Positions 44,556-53,700 of a stretch of 64,000 nucleotides of DNA are shown here, piece by piece; positions within the stretch are counted from its first letter, which is position 1; every line of letters starts with the position of its first letter. The position numbers and the translations under genes were made by a program. The DNA is from Streptomyces sp. NBC_00341. GTDB lineage: Bacteria; Actinomycetota; Actinomycetes; Streptomycetales; Streptomycetaceae. The notes under the pieces were generated by a model. It was not told the DNA's origin. It saw only the letters and a list, made by a program, of their open reading frames with translations, and ran no database searches. Location: contig NZ_CP108002.1 in NCBI RefSeq assembly GCF_041435055.1, positions 1,612,001 through 1,676,000 on the forward strand. The letters run 5' to 3'.

Positions 44556-45548
44556 TCACATCCGTGCGGTGGCCCCGGCCCGCTTGTACGTGTGCAGGAG
44601 CAGGGACGTCTCCGCGGAGAGGACGCCGGAGAGCCCGGCGAGGACGCGCGGTTCGAAGGCCCTGAACCGGTCCATGGAGGCATGGCTCGTGTAGCCGAGG
44701 ATGTTGTCGCGCCCGGTGGTCCGCACCAGGTGCCGCACCGAGGGCTCCCGCGCGAGGCTGCGCACGGCCTCGCCGATCGCCCCGGGCCGCACGGCGAGCC
44801 GGAAGCGGGCCTCGACCGGGTAGCCGAGCACCGCGGGCTCGGCGAGCAGGCGCAGGTGCAGGGCGTGGGACGCCATCAGCCGGGCCAGCCGCCGGCGGGC
44901 CGTGGTCTCCCCGACACTCAGCTCGCGGGCCAGCCGGGTCAGCGGCATACGCGCGTCCCGCTCCAACAGGGCGACGAGCGTGCGGTCCAGCGCGTCGAGC
45001 GCGGGCGCGGACGGCAGGGGATGGCCCTCGCTGACCGCGCGCCGTACCAAGGTGGGTTCGGGATCGTGCGGGGCCCAGTCGTTGGCGGTGAGGAACAGGT
45101 CGAGGACCACGGAGATGTGGACGCCGCGCACCCCGTCGAGGGCGCCGATCCCCTCGTCGACCGCGGCGAGCAGCCCGCCCTGGTCCTGGGCCTGGATCTC
45201 CGCGAAGACCTGCGGTTCCCCGGTGGCGACCTCGACGGCCCGGATGTCGGGGCGCCTCGCCAGCGCCGTGGCGAGGCTGCCCAGATGGCCGGGCGCGCAG
45301 CCGATGGCGAGTTCGGCCGTGATGCCTTCGCCCAGGTACTCCGGAACCAGGGCTGCGATGAACCGGACGAGGCCCGTGCCGGTCATCCGGTCGAGCCGGC
45401 GGGCGACCGTGCGCTCATGCACTCCGACGCGTTCGCCCACGTCGGACAGGGCCGCGCGGGGCTCGCGGCCCAGGACGCGCAGGATCGCCCGGTCCACGTC
45501 GTCGAAGGAGTACCGGGACCTGTGAGGGGTCCCTGCCGTATCCGCCAT
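44556..45548 (-). CDS. Lrp/AsnC-family regulator with duplicated domains
   Basis: A 330-residue protein with two Lrp units. HTH1: DDVDRAILRVLGREPRAALSDVGERVGVHERTVARRLDRMTGTGLVRF (residues ~16-63); RAM1: ELAIGCAPGHLGSLATALARRPDIRAVEVATGEPQVFAEIQ. HTH2: DALDRTLVALLERDARMPLTRLARELSVGETTARRRLARLMASHAL (~183-228); RAM2: EARFRLAVRPGAIGEAVRSLAREPSVRHLVRTTGRDN. Two-unit AsnC proteins are common in Actinobacteria. Diverges from an MFS exporter and amidohydrolase; a 12-bp palindrome (45629-45640) lies between. GGAGG just before the ATG fits. Confidence 0.9.
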   Translation of the reverse strand: MADTAGTPHRSRYSFDDVDRAILRVLGREPRAALSDVGERVGVHERTVARRLDRMTGTGLVRFIAALVPEYLGEGITAELAIGCAPGHLGSLATALARRPDIRAVEVATGEPQVFAEIQAQDQGGLLAAVDEGIGALDGVRGVHISVVLDLFLTANDWAPHDPEPTLVRRAVSEGHPLPSAPALDALDRTLVALLERDARMPLTRLARELSVGETTARRRLARLMASHALHLRLLAEPAVLGYPVEARFRLAVRPGAIGEAVRSLAREPSVRHLVRTTGRDNILGYTSHASMDRFRAFEPRVLAGLSGVLSAETSLLLHTYKRAGATARM

Positions 45549-45628
45549 GTCGCCTCCGTCCGTGGCCGGATTTCGCCGTTCATGAGTCTGCCATGCCCGT
45601 ATCAGCCGAGTGTTCGGCACCTTGTTGC

Positions 45629-45640
45629 CCCGAATTCGGG
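45629..45640. promoter_or_regulatory. 12-bp perfect palindrome between lrp and MFS genes
   Basis: CCCGAATTCGGG is a perfect palindrome placed 81 bp from the regulator start and 74 bp from the MFS start, where an Lrp-type regulator could control both divergent promoters. Confidence 0.5.
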
Positions 45641-45713
45641 TCGTGGACGACATTGCAGTGCGCATTCCGCCGCTTCCGTCTGCTCCGCCGGTCATCAGAA
45701 CGGATCACCACGT

Positions 45714-47150
45714 ATGACTGATACTCGCGCCGCCGCGCCGTCCACGCCGGCCGCCGCGCTCCGCCCCACACCACCGGTGGCGGTGATCGCCTCGGTCGCC
45801 CTGGTCGAACTGTCCAGCGGCGTCACGCAGGGGTTCCTGTCGCCCCTGCTCCAGAGGCTGACGGGCACCCTGCATGTGACGGCGGCCGACCTCAACTGGC
45901 TCAGCATCTGCAATCTGCTGGCCAGCGTCGCCTTCACCCCGGTGCTCTCGCGCATGGGCGACCTCTACGGCCACCGGCGCATCCTGCGCTGGACCCTGGC
46001 GATCGTGCTGACCGGTTCGCTGATCGTCGGGATGAGCACCTCGTTCAGGATGCTGCTGGTCGGCCAGGTGCTCCAGGGCGCGTTCGCCGGCTTCTTCCCC
46101 CTCCTCGTCGGAATCCTGCGCAACCGCACCAGCGACGGTGAGAGCAGGCGGGGCATCAGCCTCATGGTCGCCGCCCTGGTCGGCGGCCTCGCGGTCGGTC
46201 TGCTGGCCAGTGGACTCATCGCCCAGTACGTGGCACAGCCGACCGCGGCCCTGTGGGTACCGGCCGTGGGCGTGGGTGTCGCGCTGATCGTGACCTGGCC
46301 GCTGCTGCCCGAGAGCGACCACCGCCCCGGCGGCTCGGTGGACTGGCTCGGCGGCGTCGTACTGTCCGCGGGACTGGTCGCGATCATGCTGGGACTCGGC
46401 AAGGGCGGCACGCCGGGATGGGCCTGGAACTCCGCCGCGACACTGGGCTGCCTGGCCGGCGGAGTCGTGCTCACAGCCCTGTTCGCCCGGATCGAGCTGC
46501 GGTCCGACGAGCCCATGATCGACGTGCGGCTCTTCGCGCACGGGGACGTCGTCGTGATCTCCCTGATCGCCCTCACGTTCTCCTTCTGCATGATCGGCCT
46601 TCAGGTGGCGAACCCCGTCTTCCTGAGCACCCCGGAATCGGCCCTCGGCTACGGCCTGGGGCTGACACCGCTGCGCACCGCCTTCGCGATGCTCCCGTAC
46701 ATGGGGGCGGTGGCGGCCGGTTCGCTCACCGCTCCGGCGCTGGCGGGCCGGTTCGGAGACCGGCTCACGCTGGTGGCGGGATCACTCCTGATGGCCGCCG
46801 GCTACGCCGGGGCGCTCCTCACCCACCAGTCGCTCTGGCCCTTCCTCGTGACGACGCTGGTCTCCGGGGCGGGCTGCGGATTCCTCCAGCAGTCGACCCG
46901 CACGCTCGCCGTCGAACTGGTCCCGCACGACCAGACATCGGTGGGATCCGGAATCAACGAGCTGCTGATCAACGTGGGCGGATCGCTGGGCGCGGCCGCC
47001 GTCCTGGCCATCTCCGCGAAGGCCACGCCCGCAGGCAGCCCGCTGCCGCGCCTCGGCGCGTACACCACCAGCTGGACCGTGTGCATCGGCGTCTCCCTGC
47101 TGGGCGCGGTGATCGCCCTCTTCCTGCGCCGGTCGCCCGCCAAGCACTGA
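45714..47150 (+). CDS. MFS transporter (DHA2-type drug exporter)
   Basis: A 478-residue protein with about 14 hydrophobic helices. Motif A is in SRMGDLYGHRRILRWTLAIV, and the N-terminal half reads GTLHVTAADLNWLSICNLLASVAFTPVL. Family members export drugs by proton antiport. It precedes the M20 amidohydrolase by 40 bases and diverges from a two-unit Lrp regulator, so the regulator, the exporter and the hydrolase form one unit. It may export the product or an analogue of the hydrolase substrate. An upstream open stretch in the same frame has no ribosome site and was left out. Confidence 0.88.
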   Translation: MTDTRAAAPSTPAAALRPTPPVAVIASVALVELSSGVTQGFLSPLLQRLTGTLHVTAADLNWLSICNLLASVAFTPVLSRMGDLYGHRRILRWTLAIVLTGSLIVGMSTSFRMLLVGQVLQGAFAGFFPLLVGILRNRTSDGESRRGISLMVAALVGGLAVGLLASGLIAQYVAQPTAALWVPAVGVGVALIVTWPLLPESDHRPGGSVDWLGGVVLSAGLVAIMLGLGKGGTPGWAWNSAATLGCLAGGVVLTALFARIELRSDEPMIDVRLFAHGDVVVISLIALTFSFCMIGLQVANPVFLSTPESALGYGLGLTPLRTAFAMLPYMGAVAAGSLTAPALAGRFGDRLTLVAGSLLMAAGYAGALLTHQSLWPFLVTTLVSGAGCGFLQQSTRTLAVELVPHDQTSVGSGINELLINVGGSLGAAAVLAISAKATPAGSPLPRLGAYTTSWTVCIGVSLLGAVIALFLRRSPAKH

Positions 47151-47190
47151 CCCGTACCCGTACCCGCCACGCCCCCTACTGGAGAACCGC

Positions 47191-48366
47191 ATGAACACGT
47201 CCGCTCTGCGTGAGCGCAGCCGCACCGCCCTGTCCTCCTCCCGGGACCGGATGACCGCGCTGAGCCACAGCCTGCACGCCGAACCCGAACTCGCCTACGA
47301 GGAGCACAAGTCCGCCCGCAAGATCGCCGACGAACTGGAGCGAGGCGGCTTCGACGTGACCCGCGGCGTCGCGGACCTGCCGACGGCGTTCACGGCGACC
47401 GCCGGTTCCGGGGAGCTCGTGATCGGCATCTGCGCCGAGTACGACGCCCTGCCCGGCATCGGCCACGCCTGCGGCCACAACGTCAACGGCGCCTCCGCCA
47501 CCGCCGCCGCGCTGGCCCTCGCGCCCCTCGCGGACGAGCTCGGCGTGACCGTGAAGCTCCTCGGCACCCCCGCGGAGGAGTACGGCGGCGGCAAGGCCGA
47601 CATGCTGCGCGCCGGCCTGTTCGACGATGTCGCCGCCGCGATGATGGTCCACGCCGCGCCGCAGGACGCCGTGGGCATGGCGTCCCTGGCCATCAGCAGC
47701 TGGAAGGTCGCCTACACCGGGCGCACCGCACACGCCGCGGCCATGCCGCACCGCGGCGTCAACGCCGCCGACGCGATGATGATCGCCCAGGTCGCCATCA
47801 GCGCCTACCGCCAGCAGATGGCGCCCGGCGGCATCGTCCACGGCATCGTGACCTCGGGCGGCGAGGCCCCCAACGTCATTCCGGGCCGCACCACGGCCGA
47901 CTACGACTGCCGGGCCGAGACGATCGAGGACCTCACCGCGCTCCAGGCCCGCATCCGGGCCTGCTTCGAGGCCGGGGCACTAGCCACCGGAGCCGAGCTG
48001 AGCCTTGAGTCGGTCGGCAACGACTACGCCGACCTGCGACAGGACCTGGCGATGGCGGGCATCTACCGGGACGTCGCCCGCGACCTCGGCCGCACCATCC
48101 AGGACAAGCCGGGGATGCGGTCCGGCTCGACCGACATGGGCAACGTCTCCCACCTGGTGCCGACCATCCACCCCATGATCGGGTACGACTGCGGCGACGC
48201 CATCATGCACAACCCCGACTTCACCGCGTACGGGACCGGCCCCGGCGCCGACCGGGCGGTCCTGGACGGCGGACTGGCCATGGCCTGGACCGCGATCGGT
48301 CTGGCCGCCGACGACAGTCACCGCGCGACGCTCCTCGAACGCCTGGCGGCACGGCGCGTGAAGTAG
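47191..48366 (+). CDS. M20-family metallo-amidohydrolase (AbgB-like)
   Basis: A 391-residue enzyme of the M20 amidohydrolase type. GICAEYDALPGIGHACGHN gives metal ligands, followed by LLGTPAEEYGGGKADML (Glu pair), the dimerisation domain ISSWKVAYTGRTAHAAAMPHRGVNAADAMM, and IMHNPDFTAYGTGPGADRA. It would remove an acyl or p-aminobenzoyl group from an amino acid conjugate; closest type is AbgB, subunit of the p-aminobenzoyl-glutamate hydrolase. Probably in one operon with the MFS exporter, under the divergent Lrp protein. Confidence 0.88.
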   Translation: MNTSALRERSRTALSSSRDRMTALSHSLHAEPELAYEEHKSARKIADELERGGFDVTRGVADLPTAFTATAGSGELVIGICAEYDALPGIGHACGHNVNGASATAAALALAPLADELGVTVKLLGTPAEEYGGGKADMLRAGLFDDVAAAMMVHAAPQDAVGMASLAISSWKVAYTGRTAHAAAMPHRGVNAADAMMIAQVAISAYRQQMAPGGIVHGIVTSGGEAPNVIPGRTTADYDCRAETIEDLTALQARIRACFEAGALATGAELSLESVGNDYADLRQDLAMAGIYRDVARDLGRTIQDKPGMRSGSTDMGNVSHLVPTIHPMIGYDCGDAIMHNPDFTAYGTGPGADRAVLDGGLAMAWTAIGLAADDSHRATLLERLAARRVK

Positions 48367-48370
48367 CGGA

Positions 48371-48399
48371 AACGGCCCCCGGCATCGCCGGGGGCCGTT
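48371..48399. terminator. Strong bidirectional terminator
   Basis: AACGGCCCCCGGC and its exact complement form a 13-bp stem with a 3-nt loop between the convergent M20 and streptogrisin genes. Confidence 0.9.
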
Positions 48400-48422
48400 C
48401 ACCACTGTCGCGTGCGGGAGGG

Positions 48423-49508
48423 TCAGCCGATCTCCGCCCCGGTGGCCGCCAGCGCCTCCGGCACCGGCTGGAAGAACGTCTCGCCGCCCGAGGAGCAGTC
48501 GCCGCTGCCGCCCGAGGTCAGGCCGATCGCCGTGTCACCGGCGAAGAGCGAGCCGCCGCTGTCGCCGGGCTCGGCGCAGACCGTCGTCTGGATCAGCCCG
48601 TTGACGATGTCACCGTTGCCGTAGTTGACGGTGGCGTCCAGCCCCGTCACCTCGCCGTCGTGCACCTGGGTGGTGGAACCGCTGCGCGACACCGTCATCC
48701 CGACGGTCGCCTCGCCCGCCTTGGTGATCGGCTGGGTGGAGCCGTTGTACAGGTCGACCTCGCTCGGGTGCGCGGTGTCCGAGGTGTACTTCACCAGGCC
48801 GAAGTCGTTGTCCGGGAACTCCGACGCCGCGTTGGTGCCGATCTCCCCGCCGCCCTGCGAGTCCGACCAGCTGGAGATCGCCTCCGTGCAGTGCCCGGCG
48901 GTCAGGAAGTACGGTTCGCCGTCCTTGACCACGTTGAAGCCGAGCGAGCAGCGGGCGCCGTCGCCCCAGATCGCGTCGCCGCCCGCGATGAGGGGCTTGA
49001 ACTCCCCGGCGGACTTCTTGAGCTGGGCCTTGCCGCCCAGCGACTCGACCACCGAGCTGAGCTTGTCCAGGGCCGCGCCCTTGACCGTACGGTCGGCTGT
49101 GACGACGACCTTGTTGCTGACCGGGTCGACGGCCCACGAGGTGCCGCGGATCGCCGCCTTGCCGGCCAGGGTCTGCCGGGCCGACTTCAGCTCCGCGAGC
49201 GAGTTCGGTACGACTCTGGCCCGGCCGCCCGCCTGCTCGACCTGGTCCGCGGCCGCCCGGTCGACCACGTTCATCACGAGGTTCTTCGACTTGGCGTCGT
49301 AGTACGAGCCGGCCGCGTCGCCGCCCAGATCCTTGCCAAGACCGGTCGCCAGCTTGCCTGCCGCGTCGGCCGTCAGCGTCCGTGCGGTGACCTCCGGCGT
49401 CCCTTCACTGGCGTTCGCGCTCTGGAACGTCGCTCCCGCTGCGACCAGGGCGACCACCGCCGAACCCGCCAGCACTGCCCGCTTCCTGGATATGCGTCGA
49501 TGCTTCAA
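48423..49508 (-). CDS. sprD: Streptogrisin D-like S1 serine protease
   Basis: A 361-residue prepro-protease. Sec signal VLAGSAVVALVAAGATFQSANA, propeptide of about 140 residues, mature chain starting [20 protein letters not shown] (188 residues, the mature length of SGPD). Triad: His in FLTAGHC, Asp in FPDNDFGLV, Ser in [12 protein letters not shown]. Disulfide cysteines match SGPD. I set the start at TTG (49508), six bases after AGGAGG, giving the family beginning M-KHRRISRKR; the GTG nine codons earlier has the ribosome site inside its own frame. Secreted peptidase active outside the cell. Confidence 0.93.
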   Translation of the reverse strand: MKHRRISRKRAVLAGSAVVALVAAGATFQSANASEGTPEVTARTLTADAAGKLATGLGKDLGGDAAGSYYDAKSKNLVMNVVDRAAADQVEQAGGRARVVPNSLAELKSARQTLAGKAAIRGTSWAVDPVSNKVVVTADRTVKGAALDKLSSVVESLGGKAQLKKSAGEFKPLIAGGDAIWGDGARCSLGFNVVKDGEPYFLTAGHCTEAISSWSDSQGGGEIGTNAASEFPDNDFGLVKYTSDTAHPSEVDLYNGSTQPITKAGEATVGMTVSRSGSTTQVHDGEVTGLDATVNYGNGDIVNGLIQTTVCAEPGDSGGSLFAGDTAIGLTSGGSGDCSSGGETFFQPVPEALAATGAEIG

Positions 49509-49866
49509 CTTCGACCTCCTGTGGGGGCCGCGCACGGGTGATGTGGGGTCGCCCGTACGCGGAGGATGAGGCGCCCACTATTCCGACGGAGCGGATAGCA
49601 CACAAGGCCGACCTCAGGACGCACACACGACAACACCCCTTCGGTCTCATCGTGTTCACGTACCGGCGGTCACCCCCTACTGTCCGGTACTCACCCCCGC
49701 GCGTCCGGATCTCGACGCGTCCGGCGGTCGCCCGGCCCGCGCGCCCCCTCCGCGCGCCCTGTATTCGTTCAACGCGCAGTCCCCATATGCGCCTTGATGG
49801 TCCATCATCGAATCAAAGCGGGGCAGTCGGGCACGTCGTGCCCGCACGGACACAAGGAGGCGCGGA
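49509..49866. other. Intergenic region with divergent promoters (358 bp)
   Basis: No gene is supported here. It must contain the sprD promoter and that of the alpha/beta hydrolase. TGATGG-T-CCATCA (49795-49807) is a perfect 13-bp palindrome 60 bp upstream of the hydrolase start. Confidence 0.55.
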
Positions 49867-50742
49867 GTGCGCAGTCGCGTGCGCGCAACCGACGGACGGC
49901 AACTGGTGGTGGAGCGTCTGGGGGATCCCCGTGGCAGACCGGTCTTCCTGCTGCACGGAATGCCCGGCAGCAGGCTCGGTCCGGCTCCGCGCGGCATGGT
50001 GCTGTACCAGCGCAAGACCCAGCTGATCACCTACGACCGGCCGGGGTACGGCGACTCCGACCGGCAGGCGGGCCGCTGCGTCGCCGACGCGGTGGAGGAT
50101 GTCCGGGCCATCGCGGACCACATCGGGCTCGACCGGTTCGCCGTCGTCGGCCGGTCCGGCGGGGCCTCGCACGCCCTGGCCTGCGCCGCGCTGATGCCCG
50201 AGCGGGTCACGCGTACCGCGGCCCTGGTGGGCCTGGCCCCCTGGGACGCCGCCGGCCTCGACTGGTTCGAGGGGATGGCCGCCTCCAACGTGGCGGCGTA
50301 CACCACGGCGGCCGACGATCCGGACGGGCTCGCGGAGTCCTTCATCTCACGGTCCGCGGTGATCAGACGCGACCCGGTCCGGCTCATCGACGATCTGCGC
50401 CGGGAGCTGACCGACTCCGACCGGATGGTGGTCAACGACGTCGGTGTGCGCACCATGCTGCTGCGCAACTACCGCGAGGGGCTGCGCACTTCGGCGTACG
50501 GCTGGATCGACGACGCGCTCGCGTTCAGCCGTCCCTGGGGGTTCGATCCGGCCGACATCACCGGTCCGGTGCTGCTGTGGCACGGCGAGAAGGACGTCTT
50601 CTCACCGGTCGGGCACACCCGCTGGCTGGCGAGCCGCATCCCGGGCGCCACCGTCGTGGTGGAACCGGCGGCAGCGCATTTCGACGCGCTGCACGCGCTC
50701 CCCCGGATCCTCACCTGGCTGCTGGACACGGCCGAGCGGTGA
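49867..50742 (+). CDS. Alpha/beta hydrolase
   Basis: A 291-residue enzyme: oxyanion HGMPGSRLGP, LITYDRPGYGDSDRQ, nucleophile elbow VVGRSGGASHALA (Ser), Asp in LLWHGEKDVFSP and His in AAAHFDALHAL. Typical of soluble esterases or haloperoxidase-like hydrolases. The GTG start has AAGGAGG seven bases upstream. It converges with fxsT across a hairpin. Substrate unknown. Confidence 0.9.
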   Translation: MRSRVRATDGRQLVVERLGDPRGRPVFLLHGMPGSRLGPAPRGMVLYQRKTQLITYDRPGYGDSDRQAGRCVADAVEDVRAIADHIGLDRFAVVGRSGGASHALACAALMPERVTRTAALVGLAPWDAAGLDWFEGMAASNVAAYTTAADDPDGLAESFISRSAVIRRDPVRLIDDLRRELTDSDRMVVNDVGVRTMLLRNYREGLRTSAYGWIDDALAFSRPWGFDPADITGPVLLWHGEKDVFSPVGHTRWLASRIPGATVVVEPAAAHFDALHALPRILTWLLDTAER

Positions 50743-50755
50743 GCCGAGCGGCGGG

Positions 50756-50789
50756 GCGGGAGCGTCCGGCGACGGCCGGACGCTCCCGC
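50756..50789. terminator. Terminator between the alpha/beta hydrolase and fxsT
   Basis: A 15-bp stem (GCGGGAGCGTCCGGC and its complement) with a 4-nt loop lies between the two convergent genes. Confidence 0.85.
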
Positions 50790-50793
50790 TCCG

Positions 50794-53700
50794 TCATACC
50801 GCGAGCGGTTCCAGTTCGCGCTGGAACCGGCGCTCGTCCCGGGCGATCCGGGTGAGCGGATGTTCGTCGCCGAGCTGCCGGGACAGCTCCTCGACCGTCT
50901 CCGCCCTGACCTGGAGCGCTTCCTCATGGCGCCCCATGGCGTCCAGCGTCACCGCCATGTTCGACTTCATGCTCAGCGTCTCCGGGTGATGCGCCCCCAG
51001 AGCCAGCCGGAACTGCCCGGCCAGCCGCCGCTCGGTCGTCAGCACCAGGTCCAGATCACCCCGCTCCGCGGTGGTGTTGGCCAGGTTCATCACGCTGAAC
51101 AGCGTGTTGGGGTGCTCGGGCCCGTACACCTCGCGCATCGAGGCGACCACCCGGGTCAGCACCTGCTCCGACTCCTCCGCGGCGCCGGACCCCAGCAGGT
51201 AGACGCCCAGGTTGTTCAGGGCGGCCAGGGTGTACGGATGCTTCTCGCCCGGCACCTTCATGTACTGGTCGACGACCTCCCGGGCGGTGTTCCTGGCCTC
51301 GTCCGCCTCTCCGGCCGCGTACAGGTCGGCCGCCATATTGAGGTCGCAGGCCAGCCACTCCGGGTTGGCGGAGGTGTACTTGGCCCGGTACCGGGCCCTG
51401 GTCGCCACCGTGAGCCGCCGGGCGTCGTCCAGCCGCCCGGCCCGCCGCAGCGACACGGCCAGTGCCTTCGCCGCGCTGAGCGTTCCGGGGAAGGACCGGC
51501 CGAGCGTCGCCTTGTAGCTGTCGTACGTACGGCTCAGCAGACCCACCGAGTCCTCGTACCGGCCGACGTCACGCAGGTCACGGGCCAGGCTCATGGCGGA
51601 GGAGAGGCTGTACGGGTGCTCCTCGCCGAGCACCTCGCGACGCCGGTCGAAGACGTCCTGGTCGATCTCGCGGGCCTTGGCGTACTGGCCGATGGACCGC
51701 AGGGTGAACGCCAGGTTGTTGGCCGCGGCCAGGGCCCTGGGGTGCGAGTCGTGGAAGATCTGGTTGAACCCCTCGGTCGCCTCGGTCGCCAGCTCGATCG
51801 CCCGGGTGTACTCCCCGAGCGTCCCGAGGTCGGTCGCCAGGCTGCTGGTGCTCATGTAGGTGTGCGGATGCTCCGGACCCAGCACCTCCCGCTGGGTCGC
51901 CAGGGTGATCTCGTCGAGCTCCCTGGCCTCCACGTAGCGGCCCCGCGAGCGGTAGATGTTGGACAGGTGGAAGCAGAGGTACAGGTACTGGATGTCCCGC
52001 TCCCCCAGCGTCTCGCGCCAGATGTCGCGCAGCTCCTCGCAGAGCGTGGTGGCCGTCCTGAAGTCACCGCGCTTCCAGAGGTAGCGCACCCGGTCGATCA
52101 GCAGCCTGCGGGCCTCGGGCTCCTGGCAGTTGCGCGCGTCGGACGGGCCGAGGTGCGGCCATATCGTCGAGAACTGGGGCCAGTTGGCCGGGTTGTCGAT
52201 CGGCTCGTCGTCATCGGGCCGGGCGCCCGCCAGGATGCGGTGGACGGCGTGCCGGGCGTCCCGCTGCTCCTCCTCTGTGAGCTGCGCCCGGATGACGGCC
52301 TGGACAAGCCGGTGCACCTGGATGGAGTTGGAGACCTGGTCGACCTTGGCGAGGGCGAACCGGCCGATCTCCCGGATCACCCGGCCCAGCACCAGCTTCT
52401 CCTGGAGCGAGGCGTCGTACGGCTTCAGCGCCTCGATCATCTCCTTGCTGTACAGCAGGTTCCCCGAGATCGGCTCCGGGGCGAAGAAGGCGCAGAGCTG
52501 GAGCAGCCGCACCGCTGCGGGCGAGCGCTCCTTGAGCCGCTGGATGGAGATGTTCCAGGTCGCGGCGACCGGCTCGGGGTATCCGGCCGGCTGGTTGAGC
52601 GCCAGGACCTCCGGGGCCTGCTGGGCGAGCTGTTCAAGATAGGCGTCGATCGGGGTGGCGGTCTCCGCGATCCACGCCGCCGCCTGTTCGACGGCCAGCG
52701 GCAGGTCGCCCACGGCGGTGGCCACCTGGGCGGCGTCCTCGTCGCTCAGCCCCGGTGCCCGGCGCTGGAGGTGTTCGATGGACTCCTCGCGCAGGAAGAC
52801 GTCGACGGGCAGTGCGTCACCGTGCTGGGACCAGGCCTGGTTGCGGGAGGTGACCAGGATGTGCCCGGAGCCGCCCTGCGGGAAGTAGCGCCGCAGCCGC
52901 TCGGGGTCGTCGGCGTTGTCGAAGACCAGCAGCCAGCGGTCCGAGGGCACCCCGCGCCGCAGCAGGTCGACCGCTTCCTGGGAGGCGGCCGCCATGTCGT
53001 CGCCGCCCTGGGCACCGAGCCGGACGGCGAGTTCGGCCAGACCGGCGACCACGTCGTCGGTCTGCTCCGACGATATCCACCAGACCAGGTCGTAGTCGGC
53101 CATGAACCGGTGGACGTACTCCAGGGCGACCTGGGTCTTGCCGACGCCGCCGAGACCGTACAGCGTCTGCGGCTGCGGCAGCACGACGGCCATCCCGCCG
53201 CCGAGCTGGTCGCGCATCCGCTCCAGGACCAGCGAGCGGCCGGTGAAGCCGGGGTTGCGCGGCGGTGCGTTCCAGATCCGCGGGACGGTGCCGGGGAAGC
53301 GCGGTCCGGGCGAGACCCCGTCGGTGATCTGCACGGGCCGGTCCAGGGCCCGTAACAGGGCGGCGGTGGCGTGCACCTCGTCGAGCCGGAAGAGGTCGAC
53401 GGGGTTGCGGTCGATGTAGGGCGCGGACAGCCGTACGTCACCGACCCTGAGCGGCACCAGATGGCGCCGCCCGCCGCCCGGGTCCTCGGCGACGGCCCGG
53501 TCCCAGATGCCCACCGCGCGGCTCGACTTGAGGTAGGCGCTGGAGAGCAGCACCACAGTACGGGCCGCGGTCTCCGCGGTGACGGCCGCCGGTTCCTCCG
53601 GCCCCCGCTCCGCGGACACGTCGCGCGGCACGACCCGGAAGCCGGCCCGGGTGAGCGCGGACTCGATCCAGTCGGCCCACATCCGGTTCTCCGCCACGTA

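Noticed and set aside
44412..45713. Long N-terminal extension of the MFS gene
   Set aside because: It covers the antisense of the Lrp gene; the MFS family begins near 45714 and the divergent regulator is far better supported.
50860..53355. Long plus-strand reading frame opposite fxsT (over 800 codons)
   Set aside because: Val/Gly/Arg-rich antisense translation of a coding strand with GC-rich third positions; no motif, and the minus strand has clear domain motifs.
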